Positions 34,725-43,498 of a stretch of 64,000 nt of DNA are shown here, in pieces (the first letter of the stretch is position 1; each line of letters begins with the position of its first letter). The notes under the pieces were generated by a model, which did no database searches, was not told the origin of the DNA, and was given only the letters and a program-made list of their open reading frames with translations. Source of the stretch: Streptomyces sp. V1I1 (GTDB lineage: Bacteria; Actinomycetota; Actinomycetes; Streptomycetales; Streptomycetaceae); assembly GCF_030817355.1 (NCBI RefSeq), contig NZ_JAUSZH010000001.1:5208501-5272500 (forward strand). Direction: 5' to 3'. Both the position numbers and the translations under genes were made by a program.

Positions 34725-36307
34725 AGCACGTCCTCCGGGGTCACAGGGTCCGGGCTCTGAGCCGATGTGCCCGGGGGCCCGCCATGGGTCCACGGGGTTT
34801 CCTCCGGGGGCGGGAGCTTCGGGCCGCCCCGCTGGTCGTGTTCGAACAGGGTCCAGGCGATCCGGTCGCCCTTCCCCGGGACCGAGCCCTCCGCCGGGTC
34901 CTTGGCGCGGCCCATGCGGTCCGTCAGCCGCAGCACCAGCGTCCCCTCCGCGTCGTACCGTACGAACTCCGCCGTCTGCGGCTTGCCCCCCAGTGAGCGG
35001 TACACCTTCGTCCGCTCGGCGAGCTGCGGGCGGTCGTCCGTGCGGACCGTGAGCAGCGGACGCGGGCTCGGGCGCTTCGAGTCCGACCAGGCCATCACGA
35101 CCTCCGTCACCTCACTCAGGAACGCCTCGCCCGCCAGCCTGCGCCCCGCAAGCACCAGCGGGTCGTCCAGCGCCTCCTGGGCCTCCAGCTGCGCCTGGGC
35201 CGTCTCGCGGGAGGCGAGCTTCTGCGCGGCCGTCACAGCGTCGTCGCGGCGCGGCTGCGGCGGCTCGCCCGCCCGTACGCGATCGCGGTGCCCGGTGAAC
35301 GACCACCGGTCCCGCGTCCAGCGGTCCGCCGCCCTGGAACCCTCCGGCAGCTCACGCAACAGCTCCAGGCTGCGCCACACCGCGTGCCAGGTGGGCCGCA
35401 GCTGGGTCAGCACGAGTCGGCGGATCTCCCGCTCGGCGACACTCAGTTCACCCAGCCGCGCATCCGCCGCCGCGCCGTCCTCCGCCGCGCCCAGCGCCTG
35501 CCGCGCCCGGTCGTAGCGCTCCACGGCCGGGGCCAGCAGCCTGTTGTCGAAGGCCGGGTCGGTGGCAGGCCCGGCCGGCGGGCAGAGCAGCTGCCCGTCC
35601 CGGCCCCGCGCCAGCTCGGCCCGCAGCGCGGCATCCGCGCCGGACTCACCCTCCGGTGGATCGATCCAGGCGAGCAGCGCCCCCAGATGCTGGTCCTCCA
35701 GCGAGGACTGACCCGTCGCCCAGTGCCGGTTCAGCAGATCGGTCGCGGCGAGGAGCAGCGAGGAGCCGGGTACCCGGGCCCGCTCGCCGTAGTGCGTGAG
35801 CCAGCGGCCGAGCAGCGGTACGCGCGGCGGCGCGGGGTAGGGCGCGTCGGGCTCCTCCTCCGCCGTACGCCGAAACCGCATCGACCGGCCGAGCAGCCGT
35901 ACGAAGTCGATGCCGGCCCGCCCCGGCACGATCAACTGCGGGGCGTCCGCGCACAGTTCGGCCTCAACCTTGACCCTCTTGCCGGTCTCGGCATCCGTCT
36001 CAGCCCGCTCGACGAGCTCGATGTCGTCGGCGTACGCATCCAGATGCGGCAGCACCGCGTCGGCCAGCTCCGCGAGGAACGTGAAGCGCAGATCGCGGTC
36101 GCGCGGCTGCGCCACGACCAGCAGCCGCGGCTCCTCAGGATCGGTGCCGACCAGCGCGCCCAGCGGCGCCCCCGCCTCACCCGCCGTGGTGAGCGGTACG
36201 AAGACCAGCGGCCGATCGGACAGATGCCGGTGCCGCACGGTCGCCAGCGGCCGGGCGCGCCCGGACTCCACGGCCTCCAACCGGGCAAGCGTGGAGATCA
36301 GCGACAT
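34721..36307 (-). CDS. Unknown 528-residue protein of the nuclease-helicase operon
   Basis: 528 residues. I recognise no family. The N-terminal 150 residues are alpha/beta (LLVVAQPRDRDLRFTFL). The middle is helical with many Arg/Glu/Ala (EREIRRLVLTQLRPTWHAVWRSL), and the C-terminal 150 residues look beta-rich (LLTVRTDDRP, GTLVLRLTDRMG) and end in an acidic Pro-rich tail. No Walker motif, zinc cluster or membrane segment is visible. It overlaps the nuclease gene by ten bases upstream and the helicase by four downstream, so the three proteins are made together and probably form a complex. Confidence 0.8.
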   Translation of the reverse strand: MSLISTLARLEAVESGRARPLATVRHRHLSDRPLVFVPLTTAGEAGAPLGALVGTDPEEPRLLVVAQPRDRDLRFTFLAELADAVLPHLDAYADDIELVERAETDAETGKRVKVEAELCADAPQLIVPGRAGIDFVRLLGRSMRFRRTAEEEPDAPYPAPPRVPLLGRWLTHYGERARVPGSSLLLAATDLLNRHWATGQSSLEDQHLGALLAWIDPPEGESGADAALRAELARGRDGQLLCPPAGPATDPAFDNRLLAPAVERYDRARQALGAAEDGAAADARLGELSVAEREIRRLVLTQLRPTWHAVWRSLELLRELPEGSRAADRWTRDRWSFTGHRDRVRAGEPPQPRRDDAVTAAQKLASRETAQAQLEAQEALDDPLVLAGRRLAGEAFLSEVTEVVMAWSDSKRPSPRPLLTVRTDDRPQLAERTKVYRSLGGKPQTAEFVRYDAEGTLVLRLTDRMGRAKDPAEGSVPGKGDRIAWTLFEHDQRGGPKLPPPEETPWTHGGPPGTSAQSPDPVTPEDVL

Positions 36308-37431
36308 CCGGCCGCCTCCAGTGCCTCGGCCCGCAGCGCCGCCGCCCTGCGCAGGGCGGCGACCGCCGGATCGTCCGGATCGCCCGCGGCCCCCCGCGCC
36401 GCCGCCAGGACGTCGCCGATCGTCGTCAACCCGCCCAGCTCGCCGCGGACCCCACGGCCCAGCGCCTCGACCGCGCCCGACTCGCGGGCCCGGTCACGGC
36501 AGTGGAAGGCCAGCTCGCACGCGGCCAGGCACTCGGGGGCGTACGCCGCGGACACCGACTCGACCGCCGCCGTCAGCTCCTCAGCCGACCGCTCCAGGTC
36601 GAAGGTCGTGCCCTCGGGCAGCGCCGCGGCGATGTCCTCGATCCGGGTCAGCCTGGCCAGTTGACGGCGGGTGACCGACAGCTGCTTACGCACGTCGACG
36701 ACGGACCCGGTCGGCAGATTGGAGAAGTCCTTGGGGCAGACCAGCAGCACCGAGTGCGCCACGTCCGCGCCCTCCGTCAGCGCGGCGACCCGCTCCAGCG
36801 CCAGCACATACACCGCGGCCTGGCGCGCGGCCGCGCCCACCTTCGCCGCGTCCGCCGACGCGTCGATCATCGGGAAGGACTTGATCTCGACGACCGTCCA
36901 CCGCCCGCCGGGGTGGACGACCACCGCGTCCGGCTCCAGATAGGCGGGGGAGCCCGCGACCTCCAGCGCCAGCAGGGGATGGTCGAGCAGCGTCCACACC
37001 CTGTCCTGGGCACCGGCCGCGGTCGCCTCGCGCAGCGCCAGCGCCGTACGCGCGGCCCGGCCTTCGGGACCGGCCGCCGACAGATCGGGAACCCGGACCT
37101 CGGCCGGGGCGTCCACGCCCAGCAGCCGCATCAGTTCCGTACCGCCGTCGGCCTTGACCCTGGCCTCGAAGGCATTGCCGCGCATGAACGCGAACTGCGA
37201 CTGCCCGAACGCCGCAGGGGACCCCAGCGCGGAGGCGAGCGCCGCCTTGTCCACCCCGGCACCGTCCAGCAGCGCGCGCCGCTTGCAGCCGGGGTTCGCG
37301 GCGAGGGTGGCCAGCGCGCGGGCGTCGAGCGGATGCGGCTGGGCGGCGGGGCCGCGCAGCTCAGCGAGCCGCTGCCGGAGTGCTGTCGTCGGCGCCTGCG
37401 GAGGAGGTCCGCTGTCCAGGGATTCGCTCAC
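36298..37431 (-). CDS. Cas4/RecB-like PD-(D/E)XK nuclease with probable Fe-S cluster
   Basis: 377 residues from GTG 37431 (GTG 37497 is possible). Nuclease motifs are visible: RGNAFE (Glu89), EPDAV (Asp168), VEIKS (Glu182, Lys184) and a QxxxY motif QAAVY (Gln204, Tyr208) that marks the RecB/Cas4 branch. Four cysteines are placed as in Cas4, AddB and Dna2: Cys49 before the first motif and Cys301, Cys305 and Cys311 near the end, fitting a 4Fe-4S clasp. The C-x3-C-x5-C spacing is slightly unusual. It should cut single-stranded DNA ends. No CRISPR array or other cas gene is present. Its start overlaps the PAP2 gene by 71 bases in another frame. Confidence 0.78.
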   Translation of the reverse strand: MSESLDSGPPPQAPTTALRQRLAELRGPAAQPHPLDARALATLAANPGCKRRALLDGAGVDKAALASALGSPAAFGQSQFAFMRGNAFEARVKADGGTELMRLLGVDAPAEVRVPDLSAAGPEGRAARTALALREATAAGAQDRVWTLLDHPLLALEVAGSPAYLEPDAVVVHPGGRWTVVEIKSFPMIDASADAAKVGAAARQAAVYVLALERVAALTEGADVAHSVLLVCPKDFSNLPTGSVVDVRKQLSVTRRQLARLTRIEDIAAALPEGTTFDLERSAEELTAAVESVSAAYAPECLAACELAFHCRDRARESGAVEALGRGVRGELGGLTTIGDVLAAARGAAGDPDDPAVAALRRAAALRAEALEAAGCR

Positions 37432-38239
37432 CCGCGGAAGTCTCGCATCCGGCACTGACAATCGGGGACTTCGAGCCGGAAGGAGCGGACAGGACACGTG
37501 TGCGCACCCGGTCGGCGAGGCGCATCGCGGGCCGCGTCAGCAGCGCGCCGACGCCCATCACTGCGGCGCCGGCGACCGCGTCCAGGAAGTAGTGGTTAGC
37601 CGTGCCCATCACCACGAGCGTGGTGAGAAGCGGGTAGGCGACGCCGAGGACCTTCATCAGCGGCGTGCGCCCGTGCCGCCACAGCATCACACCGCACCAC
37701 AGCGCCCAGCCGACGTGCAGACTCGGCATCGCCGCGTACTGATTGGTCATCGCGCCCATGCCGCGCGGCGCGCTCGCCTCGCTGCCCCACCAGCCGTACG
37801 AGCTGTACTGCGCCATCGTGTCGACGAACCCCTGACCGGCGTCGAGCAGCCGCGGCGGGCAGGTCGGCAGCAGGGTGAAGCCGACGAGGCCGAGCAGCGT
37901 GGAGAGCATCAGCCAGGTGCGGGCGGCGTGGTAGCGGGCGGGGCGGCGGCGGAAGAGCCAGACGAGGATGGCCGGGGTGACCAGATAGTGCAGCGAGGCG
38001 TACGCGAAGTCGGCGGGTATGCCGAGGGCGGGGGTCTGGCTGAAGAGACGGTTGAGCGGGTGCTCGGCGTTGAGGAGGAGGGCCTTCTCGGCCCGGAGTA
38101 TCGCCATACCGTGGTCGACTGCGGTCGACACATCGCCGCGGGCGAGCAGCCGGCCCGCCGAGTAGGCGGCGTAAACCACTGCGATCAGCGTCAGTTCGGT
38201 CCACCAGCGGGGCCGATGGCGGGGCGCGGTGTACGGCAT
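37361..38239 (-). CDS. PAP2-family membrane phosphatase/inositolphosphotransferase-like
   Basis: 292 residues. ATG at 38239 follows CTGGAGAAA. Five to six membrane helices carry the PAP2 motifs: the MPSLHVGW segment (His175) and GTANHYFLDAVAG (His216, Asp220). This arrangement is the PAP2_3 type, which includes phospholipid phosphatases and phosphatidylinositol-type synthases acting on the outer face. The C-terminal 45 residues are polar and overlap the nuclease gene. Substrate unknown. Confidence 0.87.
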   Translation of the reverse strand: MPYTAPRHRPRWWTELTLIAVVYAAYSAGRLLARGDVSTAVDHGMAILRAEKALLLNAEHPLNRLFSQTPALGIPADFAYASLHYLVTPAILVWLFRRRPARYHAARTWLMLSTLLGLVGFTLLPTCPPRLLDAGQGFVDTMAQYSSYGWWGSEASAPRGMGAMTNQYAAMPSLHVGWALWCGVMLWRHGRTPLMKVLGVAYPLLTTLVVMGTANHYFLDAVAGAAVMGVGALLTRPAMRLADRVRTRVLSAPSGSKSPIVSAGCETSAGERIPGQRTSSAGADDSTPAAAR

Positions 38240-38425
38240 CCGAACGTTTCTCCAGTTTGTGTTCTGGCGGCCATCGGCCACCGCTCGACCGTACGGTGTA
38301 TAAGGCGACGTCCCGTCGGCAGGTCCCGCCTGCTAGCAGGACGCTGAGATCGACTTGGAGGTTGCCTCGTGTTCAGGTGCGAGATGATGGAAGGCCACCC
38401 GATGTGAACCTGAGGGAGACCCCGC

Positions 38426-39022
38426 ATGGCACCGCGCATCCTGCTCGCCCGGCACGGCCAGACGGAATGGTCGCTGCTCGGCAAGCACACCGGCAGGACG
38501 GACATCCCCCTGCTCGAAGAGGGCAGGCGCGGGGCGAAACTGCTGGGGGAGCGGCTGCACCGGGCGCCGTGGTCGGGCCTGGAGGGCGTCGAGGTCCGTA
38601 CGAGCCCGCTGGGGCGGGCGGCGGAGACGTGTGCGCTGGCGGGGTTCGGGGACCGGGCGACCGGGTGGGACGCCCTGATGGAGTGGGACTACGGGGCGTA
38701 CGAGGGCCTGGCCCCGGCGGACATCCACGCGGACCGCGCGGACTGGTTCATCTGGCGCGACGGCGTCCCGGACGGCGAGACCCTGTCGGAGCTCGGCGCG
38801 CGGGCGGACGAGGTGGTGGAGTGGGCGCGCTCGGCGGACCGCGACGTGCTGGTCTTCGCGCACGGCCACATCCTGCGGGTGCTGGGGGCGCGGTGGCTGG
38901 GCATGGACCCGTCGTTCGCGGCGCGGATCAAGCTGGACCCGACGAGTCTGTCGGTGCTCGGGTGGGCGTACGGTGCGCCGGCGGTGGATCGCTGGAACGA
39001 CACGGGCCATCTGGAGGGGTGA
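38426..39022 (+). CDS. Histidine phosphatase family protein (phosphoglycerate-mutase-like)
   Basis: 198 residues, normal length. The catalytic LARHGQTEW (His10) opens the protein, with [11 protein letters not shown] as the second motif and the second catalytic His in [10 protein letters not shown]. Small cofactor-independent members act as phosphatases on sugars or other phosphomonoesters. The gene stands alone between divergent PAP2 and convergent XRE genes. Substrate not predictable. Confidence 0.9.
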   Translation: MAPRILLARHGQTEWSLLGKHTGRTDIPLLEEGRRGAKLLGERLHRAPWSGLEGVEVRTSPLGRAAETCALAGFGDRATGWDALMEWDYGAYEGLAPADIHADRADWFIWRDGVPDGETLSELGARADEVVEWARSADRDVLVFAHGHILRVLGARWLGMDPSFAARIKLDPTSLSVLGWAYGAPAVDRWNDTGHLEG

Positions 39023-39098
39023 GCTTCCCGCCGGAGGCGCCGCGCACCCATGGCGCCCGCGACCCGCGCCATGGACCCCGCCGGAGGCGGCGCCCGCA

Positions 39099-40487
39099 TC
39101 ACGCCCTTCGCAGCGACTCCCCGTGCCGCTCCAGGAACGAACCCACACCCCCCGTCCTCCGCTGCGGCAGCAGCACCCTCGCCGTGTCCGACAGCATCGA
39201 CTGGATGCGTGACGACTGGACCCCCGCCAGCAGGTCCAGCACCTGATGGCCCGCCTCCGCCGCCTCGTCCGGGGCTCCGGCGCGGGCCAGGTCCGCCGCC
39301 AGTTCCGCCCGGTACAGGGCCAGGTTGCGGGTGAAGCGGTTGTCCTGGAGGGTCGCCGCCCGGCGGGCGTGGCGGGCGGCCCGGGGCCAGTCGCCGAGGG
39401 CCGACCAGCACTGCGCCTGCAGCGCTTCCAGTTCCGGTTCGCCGAAGAAGGACATCCACTCCGGATCCGCGTCCGCCGGCCCCCGGTCGAAGTACGCGTA
39501 CGCCCGCCCCAGGGACTTCTCGCAGCCCGTACGGTCCCCGAGCCCCGCCCAGCCGCCCGCCTCCCGAAGCGATAGCAGGGACAGCAGCCGCGGCGAGGCC
39601 AGGTGCCCCGCCGCCCGCTGGCCTGCCTGGGCCGAGCGGACCGCCTCCCGGTGGCGGCCCGCGTCCCGCGCCAGGAAGGAGGTGTTGCAGAACGCGTGCG
39701 CCTCCAGCGCCGGATCGCCTGCCACCCGAGCCGTCGCCAGCGCCTCCGCGTAGTGCGAGCGCGCATCGTCGAACCGGCCCGAGTCGTGCGCCAGCCAGCC
39801 CACCGAGATGGCGAGTTCGCCCGCCCCCGCGTGCAGCCGGTCCGCCGTCGAGGGGCGCGTGGCCGTGCCCGCGTCGAGCAGTGCGTACGCCGCCCGCAGC
39901 GGCTGCGCGGCCCGCTTGTAGAGCCCGTCCGCGCCGTGCCGGTCGTCGAGCAGCCGGATCCGCCGTACCGCGTCCTCGACGGCGTTCACCTCCGCCTCGC
40001 CGAGTCGTCGCTGTGCGGGCACGAGGCCGGGACCGGGACCGAGCCCGAGGGACGCGGCCGCCACGGTGGCGGAGCCGCTCGTCATGAATGCGCGACGCAG
40101 CACGTCGCTCTCCTCGTCGATGTCGCTGTCACTGTTGCCGTCACAAAGGTCGAGAGGGCCGAGGGGGCCGCAGGGTTCGGGCGGCCGCCCCCGGCCGCCG
40201 CCCCGCACCTGTTCCCGCGCCGCGAACCCCAGGTCCGCCAGCGTCAGACCGGGGAACATGTGCACGAACACCCGCTCGTACGCATAGTTCGGACAGCGGA
40301 TCTCACCTGCCTCGACGCGCCCGATGTAGCGGGCGTCGCACGAGACCTGCTCGCCGATCTCTCGAGCCGCCTTGCGTACGCTCGCCGCGAACTCCCCCGG
40401 CGAGCGCTGCCCCCGCAGCCGGCGGAAGGCGAGGTTGGGAACCGCCCGGTTGGGAACTGCCCGTGATGCCTGTGACGATGACGCCAT
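39099..40487 (-). CDS. XRE-type helix-turn-helix regulator with TPR repeats
   Basis: 462 residues, start ATG at 40487 behind GAGAGGG. The N-terminal HTH (about 18-75) reads FAASVRKAAREIGEQVSCDARYIGRVEAGE. A Gly/Pro linker follows, then a hydrophobic segment near 135-155 and several TPR-like helical pairs (DARSHYAEALATARVAGDP, then CWSALGDWPRAARHARRAA). Streptomyces has many such regulators controlling development or antibiotics. The divergent small gene at 40713 is a possible partner or target. Confidence 0.83.
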   Translation of the reverse strand: MASSSQASRAVPNRAVPNLAFRRLRGQRSPGEFAASVRKAAREIGEQVSCDARYIGRVEAGEIRCPNYAYERVFVHMFPGLTLADLGFAAREQVRGGGRGRPPEPCGPLGPLDLCDGNSDSDIDEESDVLRRAFMTSGSATVAAASLGLGPGPGLVPAQRRLGEAEVNAVEDAVRRIRLLDDRHGADGLYKRAAQPLRAAYALLDAGTATRPSTADRLHAGAGELAISVGWLAHDSGRFDDARSHYAEALATARVAGDPALEAHAFCNTSFLARDAGRHREAVRSAQAGQRAAGHLASPRLLSLLSLREAGGWAGLGDRTGCEKSLGRAYAYFDRGPADADPEWMSFFGEPELEALQAQCWSALGDWPRAARHARRAATLQDNRFTRNLALYRAELAADLARAGAPDEAAEAGHQVLDLLAGVQSSRIQSMLSDTARVLLPQRRTGGVGSFLERHGESLRRA

Positions 40488-40712
40488 GGCCGAGCCCTCT
40501 CTTGGTGCAGCCGTGTTCCGGCGGAGCAAGAACGTACCTGCTGTGATGGGCCGCACACACAGGGTTTAGCTACAAAAGGGATATCTCTCCCTCGATCTGC
40601 CATGAACTGCCATCCTTTGCGGCGGCGAGCCGCCGTAGCCCTTGACGCGAACGGGCGTTGAACCATCCGGAGGCGCGATACGTGTCTCCACTCGAGCGAG
40701 GAGGGGATCCCC

Positions 40713-41192
40713 TTGTTGGAGATCGGCATGGAGTCCAGCGCCAACGGCGGCTCACGTACGACTGCGACGACTGCTCGCCACAGGCCAACCCCGGACAGCA
40801 GCGCACCGCCCGGCGACGACGCGGAGCCCTGCGATCTGGTGACCGTCCCCGCCAGGCAGGGGCTCGAGGCCGTCGACATCCTGCGCCGCGGCCCAGTACC
40901 GGCCGTCGGCCCCGTGCTCCACGACGGCACCTGCGACACCCTCGGCTTCCTGGTGCCGCCCGGCACCGCGGACGGCTGGGACATGCCGGGCAGCGCCTGT
41001 ACGCAGACGTCGGGACGCGGTCTGCGGATCCCTGCCGAACCCCCGGTCACCGGCGCCGATGCCGATGCCGACACCGGCGCCGACTGGTTACTGCCGCCGG
41101 ACGGCGCCGGCCCGGTCACCGACCCGGTGGTGCTGCGCGAGGCGCTCGGCGAGGCGGCCCGCCTCATCGAGGCCGCCGACAACTGTTGCTGA
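40713..41192 (+). CDS. Small hypothetical protein, distant relative of the primase-like protein
   Basis: 159 residues from TTG 40713, which sits about seven bases after GAGGAGGGG; ATG 40728 is the alternative but is far from that site. The segments CDLVTVP, GPVPAVGPVLHDG and LGFLVPPGTADGWDMPG parallel FDVVNVP, GSGPVAMHRG and LLFAAPGTAHRLP of the protein at 31973-32632, in the same order. The two probably share one fold. It ends in a Cys-Cys pair. No function assigned. It is divergent from the XRE-TPR regulator and is followed 48 bases later by the spermidine-synthase-like gene. Confidence 0.6.
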   Translation: MLEIGMESSANGGSRTTATTARHRPTPDSSAPPGDDAEPCDLVTVPARQGLEAVDILRRGPVPAVGPVLHDGTCDTLGFLVPPGTADGWDMPGSACTQTSGRGLRIPAEPPVTGADADADTGADWLLPPDGAGPVTDPVVLREALGEAARLIEAADNCC

Positions 41193-41240
41193 GCCCCGGT
41201 CGCTGAGCCCCCCCATCGGTACTGCGCCGATAATGGGCTG

Positions 41241-42116
41241 GTGGCAAAGAGCAAGCGGCGCAGCCGTACGGGCGGGGCAGGCAGCCCCGAACCCGTCGTC
41301 GAGCAGGTCGACGGCGGGCTCGCCGAGCTGATACCCGACCGCGAGCGGCCGCGCGGCTGGACGCTGCTCCTCGACGGCGCCCCGCAGTCCCATGTCGACC
41401 TCGACGACCCGGTCCATCTCTCCTTCGAGTACCAGCGCCGCCTCGGCCATGTCGCCGATCTCGTCGCCCCGCCCGGCCGCCCCCTCCAGGTCGTGCATCT
41501 CGGTGGCGGGGCCTTCACTCTCGCCCGCTACATCGCGGCGACCCGCCCCCGTTCCACCCAGCAGATCGTCGAGTTGGACGCCTCGCTGGTCCAACTGGTC
41601 CGCAAGCAGCTCCCGTTGGATCCCGGCGCACGAATACGAGTCCGGTCGGCCGACGCCCGCGCCGGGCTCGGCAAGTTCCCGGACGACTGGGCGGACCTGG
41701 TGATCGCCGACGTGTTCAGCGGAGCCCGCACCCCCGCGCATCTGACCAGTACGGAATTCCTCGCCGAGGTATGCAGGGTCCTGAAGCGGGGCGGGCACTA
41801 CGCCGCCAACCTCGCAGACGGGCCGCCGCTCGCCCATCTGCGCGCCCAGGTCGCCACCGCCGCCGCCGTCTTCCCCGAGCTCGCGCTCGCCGCCGACCCG
41901 ACGGTCCTGCGCGGCCGCCGCTTCGGCAATGCGGTGCTGCTCGCGTCCGACGTTCCGCTGCCCGTCGCCGAGCTGACCCGCCGCGTCGCGAGCGACCCGC
42001 ACCCCGGTCGGGTCGAACACGGCAGGGCGCTCACCGACTTCACGGGCGGCGCGGCCGCGGTCACCGACGCGAGCGCGAAGCCCTCACCCGTACCGCCGCC
42101 GGCGACGTTCCGTTAG
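41241..42116 (+). CDS. Spermidine-synthase-like methyltransferase-fold protein
   Basis: 291 residues, GTG start. A Rossmann-type aminopropyl/methyltransferase fold is recognised: VVHLGGGAFTLARYI (nucleotide loop), IVELDASLV (acidic end of strand 2) and IADVFSGARTP. The N-terminal YQRRLGHVADL segment is typical of spermidine-synthase-like proteins of actinobacteria. Conserved polyamine-pocket residues are not clearly present, so polyamine synthesis is uncertain and a methyltransferase role is equally possible. Both ends are Ser/Lys or Pro rich and likely disordered. Confidence 0.8.
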   Translation: MAKSKRRSRTGGAGSPEPVVEQVDGGLAELIPDRERPRGWTLLLDGAPQSHVDLDDPVHLSFEYQRRLGHVADLVAPPGRPLQVVHLGGGAFTLARYIAATRPRSTQQIVELDASLVQLVRKQLPLDPGARIRVRSADARAGLGKFPDDWADLVIADVFSGARTPAHLTSTEFLAEVCRVLKRGGHYAANLADGPPLAHLRAQVATAAAVFPELALAADPTVLRGRRFGNAVLLASDVPLPVAELTRRVASDPHPGRVEHGRALTDFTGGAAAVTDASAKPSPVPPPATFR

Positions 42117-42158
42117 CGCGGTGACCGGGACCCGGCACTTGAGGACAGAACAGACAAC

Positions 42159-42695
42159 CTAGCGATCGTCGAACTCGACCATCGGCGGGTGACCGTTCCA
42201 GGTGCAGAAGACCGAGACCTCGCGGCCGTCCTTGGTGAAGGTCACCCGGATCCACGTCGGTTGCTTCCAGACCTGCATCTGCCAGGCGGCGTCCGGCGTC
42301 GCCGAGACCAGCTCCGCCGACGATTCGCCGATGTCGAAGACGACCCGGCCGCCGTCGACCGTGTAGCCCTTCACATTCCCGGACGGCGGGCCCGAGACGG
42401 GCGGCGGCGACGGCGGCTTGGTCTTGTTCGGCTTTCCGGCCGACCCAGTGGCCGACGGCTTGCGGGTCTTGTCCGCACTGCCCGGCTTCGACGGCGTCGG
42501 GCTCGGCGACCGCTGCGTCGACGATGCCTGCGGCTTCGCGCCTTGCGTGGTGGCGCCGTCCGCGGTGATGGGCAGCGCGCGCGGCCGGTCGTAGGCGGTC
42601 CCGGACATGACCGTGTGGACGCCCCACCAGGACAGCGTGACCGCCGCGCCAGTGGACAGCGACCACGCCATGGCATGTACGAGTCCTCGATGCAT
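42159..42695 (-). CDS. Membrane-anchored hypothetical protein with Pro/Ser/Lys linker
   Basis: 178 residues. A short N-terminus (MHRGLVHAMAWS) leads into one membrane segment with a TLSWWGVH core. A low-complexity Ser/Pro/Lys linker (about 55-110) and a small beta-rich outer domain follow (GRVVFDIG, SAELVSATPD, WIRVTFTKDGREVSVFC). The start is uncertain: ATG 42695 or 42704, neither with a clear ribosome site. Function unknown. It is divergent from an OmpR two-component system and may be under its control. Confidence 0.65.
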   Translation of the reverse strand: MHRGLVHAMAWSLSTGAAVTLSWWGVHTVMSGTAYDRPRALPITADGATTQGAKPQASSTQRSPSPTPSKPGSADKTRKPSATGSAGKPNKTKPPSPPPVSGPPSGNVKGYTVDGGRVVFDIGESSAELVSATPDAAWQMQVWKQPTWIRVTFTKDGREVSVFCTWNGHPPMVEFDDR

Positions 42696-42769
42696 CGGGG
42701 CCATACTGCACCACGCACCCCACAACTGTCCCTAGGGGGACCGGCGTCCAATGGCGTACGGTGCCGCCC

Positions 42770-43468
42770 ATGGCAAGTGTGCTCGTGGTCGAGGACGACC
42801 AGTTCGTGCGCTCCGCCCTCATCCGGCACTTGACCGAGGCCTCCCACACCGTACGGAGCGTCGGCACAGCCCTCGAGGCGCTGCGCGAGGTGGCCCATTT
42901 CCGCTTCGACTTGGTCATCCTGGATCTCGGCCTGCCCGATCTGGACGGGTCCGAGGCGCTGAAGATGCTGCGCGGACTCACCGACGTACCAGTGATCATC
43001 GCGACCGCGCGGGACGACGAGGCGGAGATCGTCCGCCTGCTCAACGACGGCGCCGACGACTACCTCATCAAGCCCTTCTCGGTGGAGCACCTGTCCGCGC
43101 GGATGGCGGCCGTGCTGCGCCGCTCGCGCGCCGCCGGGGACGCCCCGCCCTCGGGCGTCATCCAGGTGGGCGGGCTCTCCATCGACCCGCTGCGCCGCCA
43201 GGCCGAGCTGGACGGGGCGGCACTCGACCTGACCCGCCGGGAGTTCGACCTGCTGGCGTTCCTGGCCGGGCGGCCCGGCGTCGTCGTACCGCGCAAGGAG
43301 CTGCTCGCCGAGGTCTGGCAGCTGAGTTACGGCGACGACCAGACCATCGACGTCCATCTGTCCTGGCTGCGACGGAAATTGGGCGAAACGGCGGCCCGGC
43401 CCCGCTATCTGCACACCCTCCGCGGCGTCGGCGTGAAGCTGGAGCCGCCGAACGGACGCATGCCATGA
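42770..43468 (+). CDS. OmpR/PhoB-family response regulator
   Basis: 232 residues. The receiver has the acidic pair EDD (8-10), phospho-acceptor Asp52 in VILDLGLPD and the conserved Lys in YLIKPFS. The C-terminal winged helix contains LTRREFDLLAFLA, KELLAEVWQ and HLSWLRRKLGE. Start is ATG 42770. Its stop codon overlaps an ATG (ATGA), and the kinase begins 30 bases further on, so the two form one operon. Confidence 0.93.
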   Translation: MASVLVVEDDQFVRSALIRHLTEASHTVRSVGTALEALREVAHFRFDLVILDLGLPDLDGSEALKMLRGLTDVPVIIATARDDEAEIVRLLNDGADDYLIKPFSVEHLSARMAAVLRRSRAAGDAPPSGVIQVGGLSIDPLRRQAELDGAALDLTRREFDLLAFLAGRPGVVVPRKELLAEVWQLSYGDDQTIDVHLSWLRRKLGETAARPRYLHTLRGVGVKLEPPNGRMP

Positions 43469-43498
43469 ACGGACGCACGCCATGAACGGACACCTGTC
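43446..43498 (+). repeat. Short tandem repeat at the regulator-kinase junction
   Basis: Three copies of a gaacggacgc(a)cgccat-type unit, each ending in ATG, lie across the end of the response regulator gene and the leader of the kinase gene. The first copy is coding. They create several possible start codons before the true kinase start at 43499. Confidence 0.6.

Noticed and set aside
36298..37431. The Cas4-like nuclease as part of a CRISPR-Cas locus
   Set aside because: No repeat-spacer array, cas1/cas2 or effector genes are in the window; the partner is an SF1B helicase instead.
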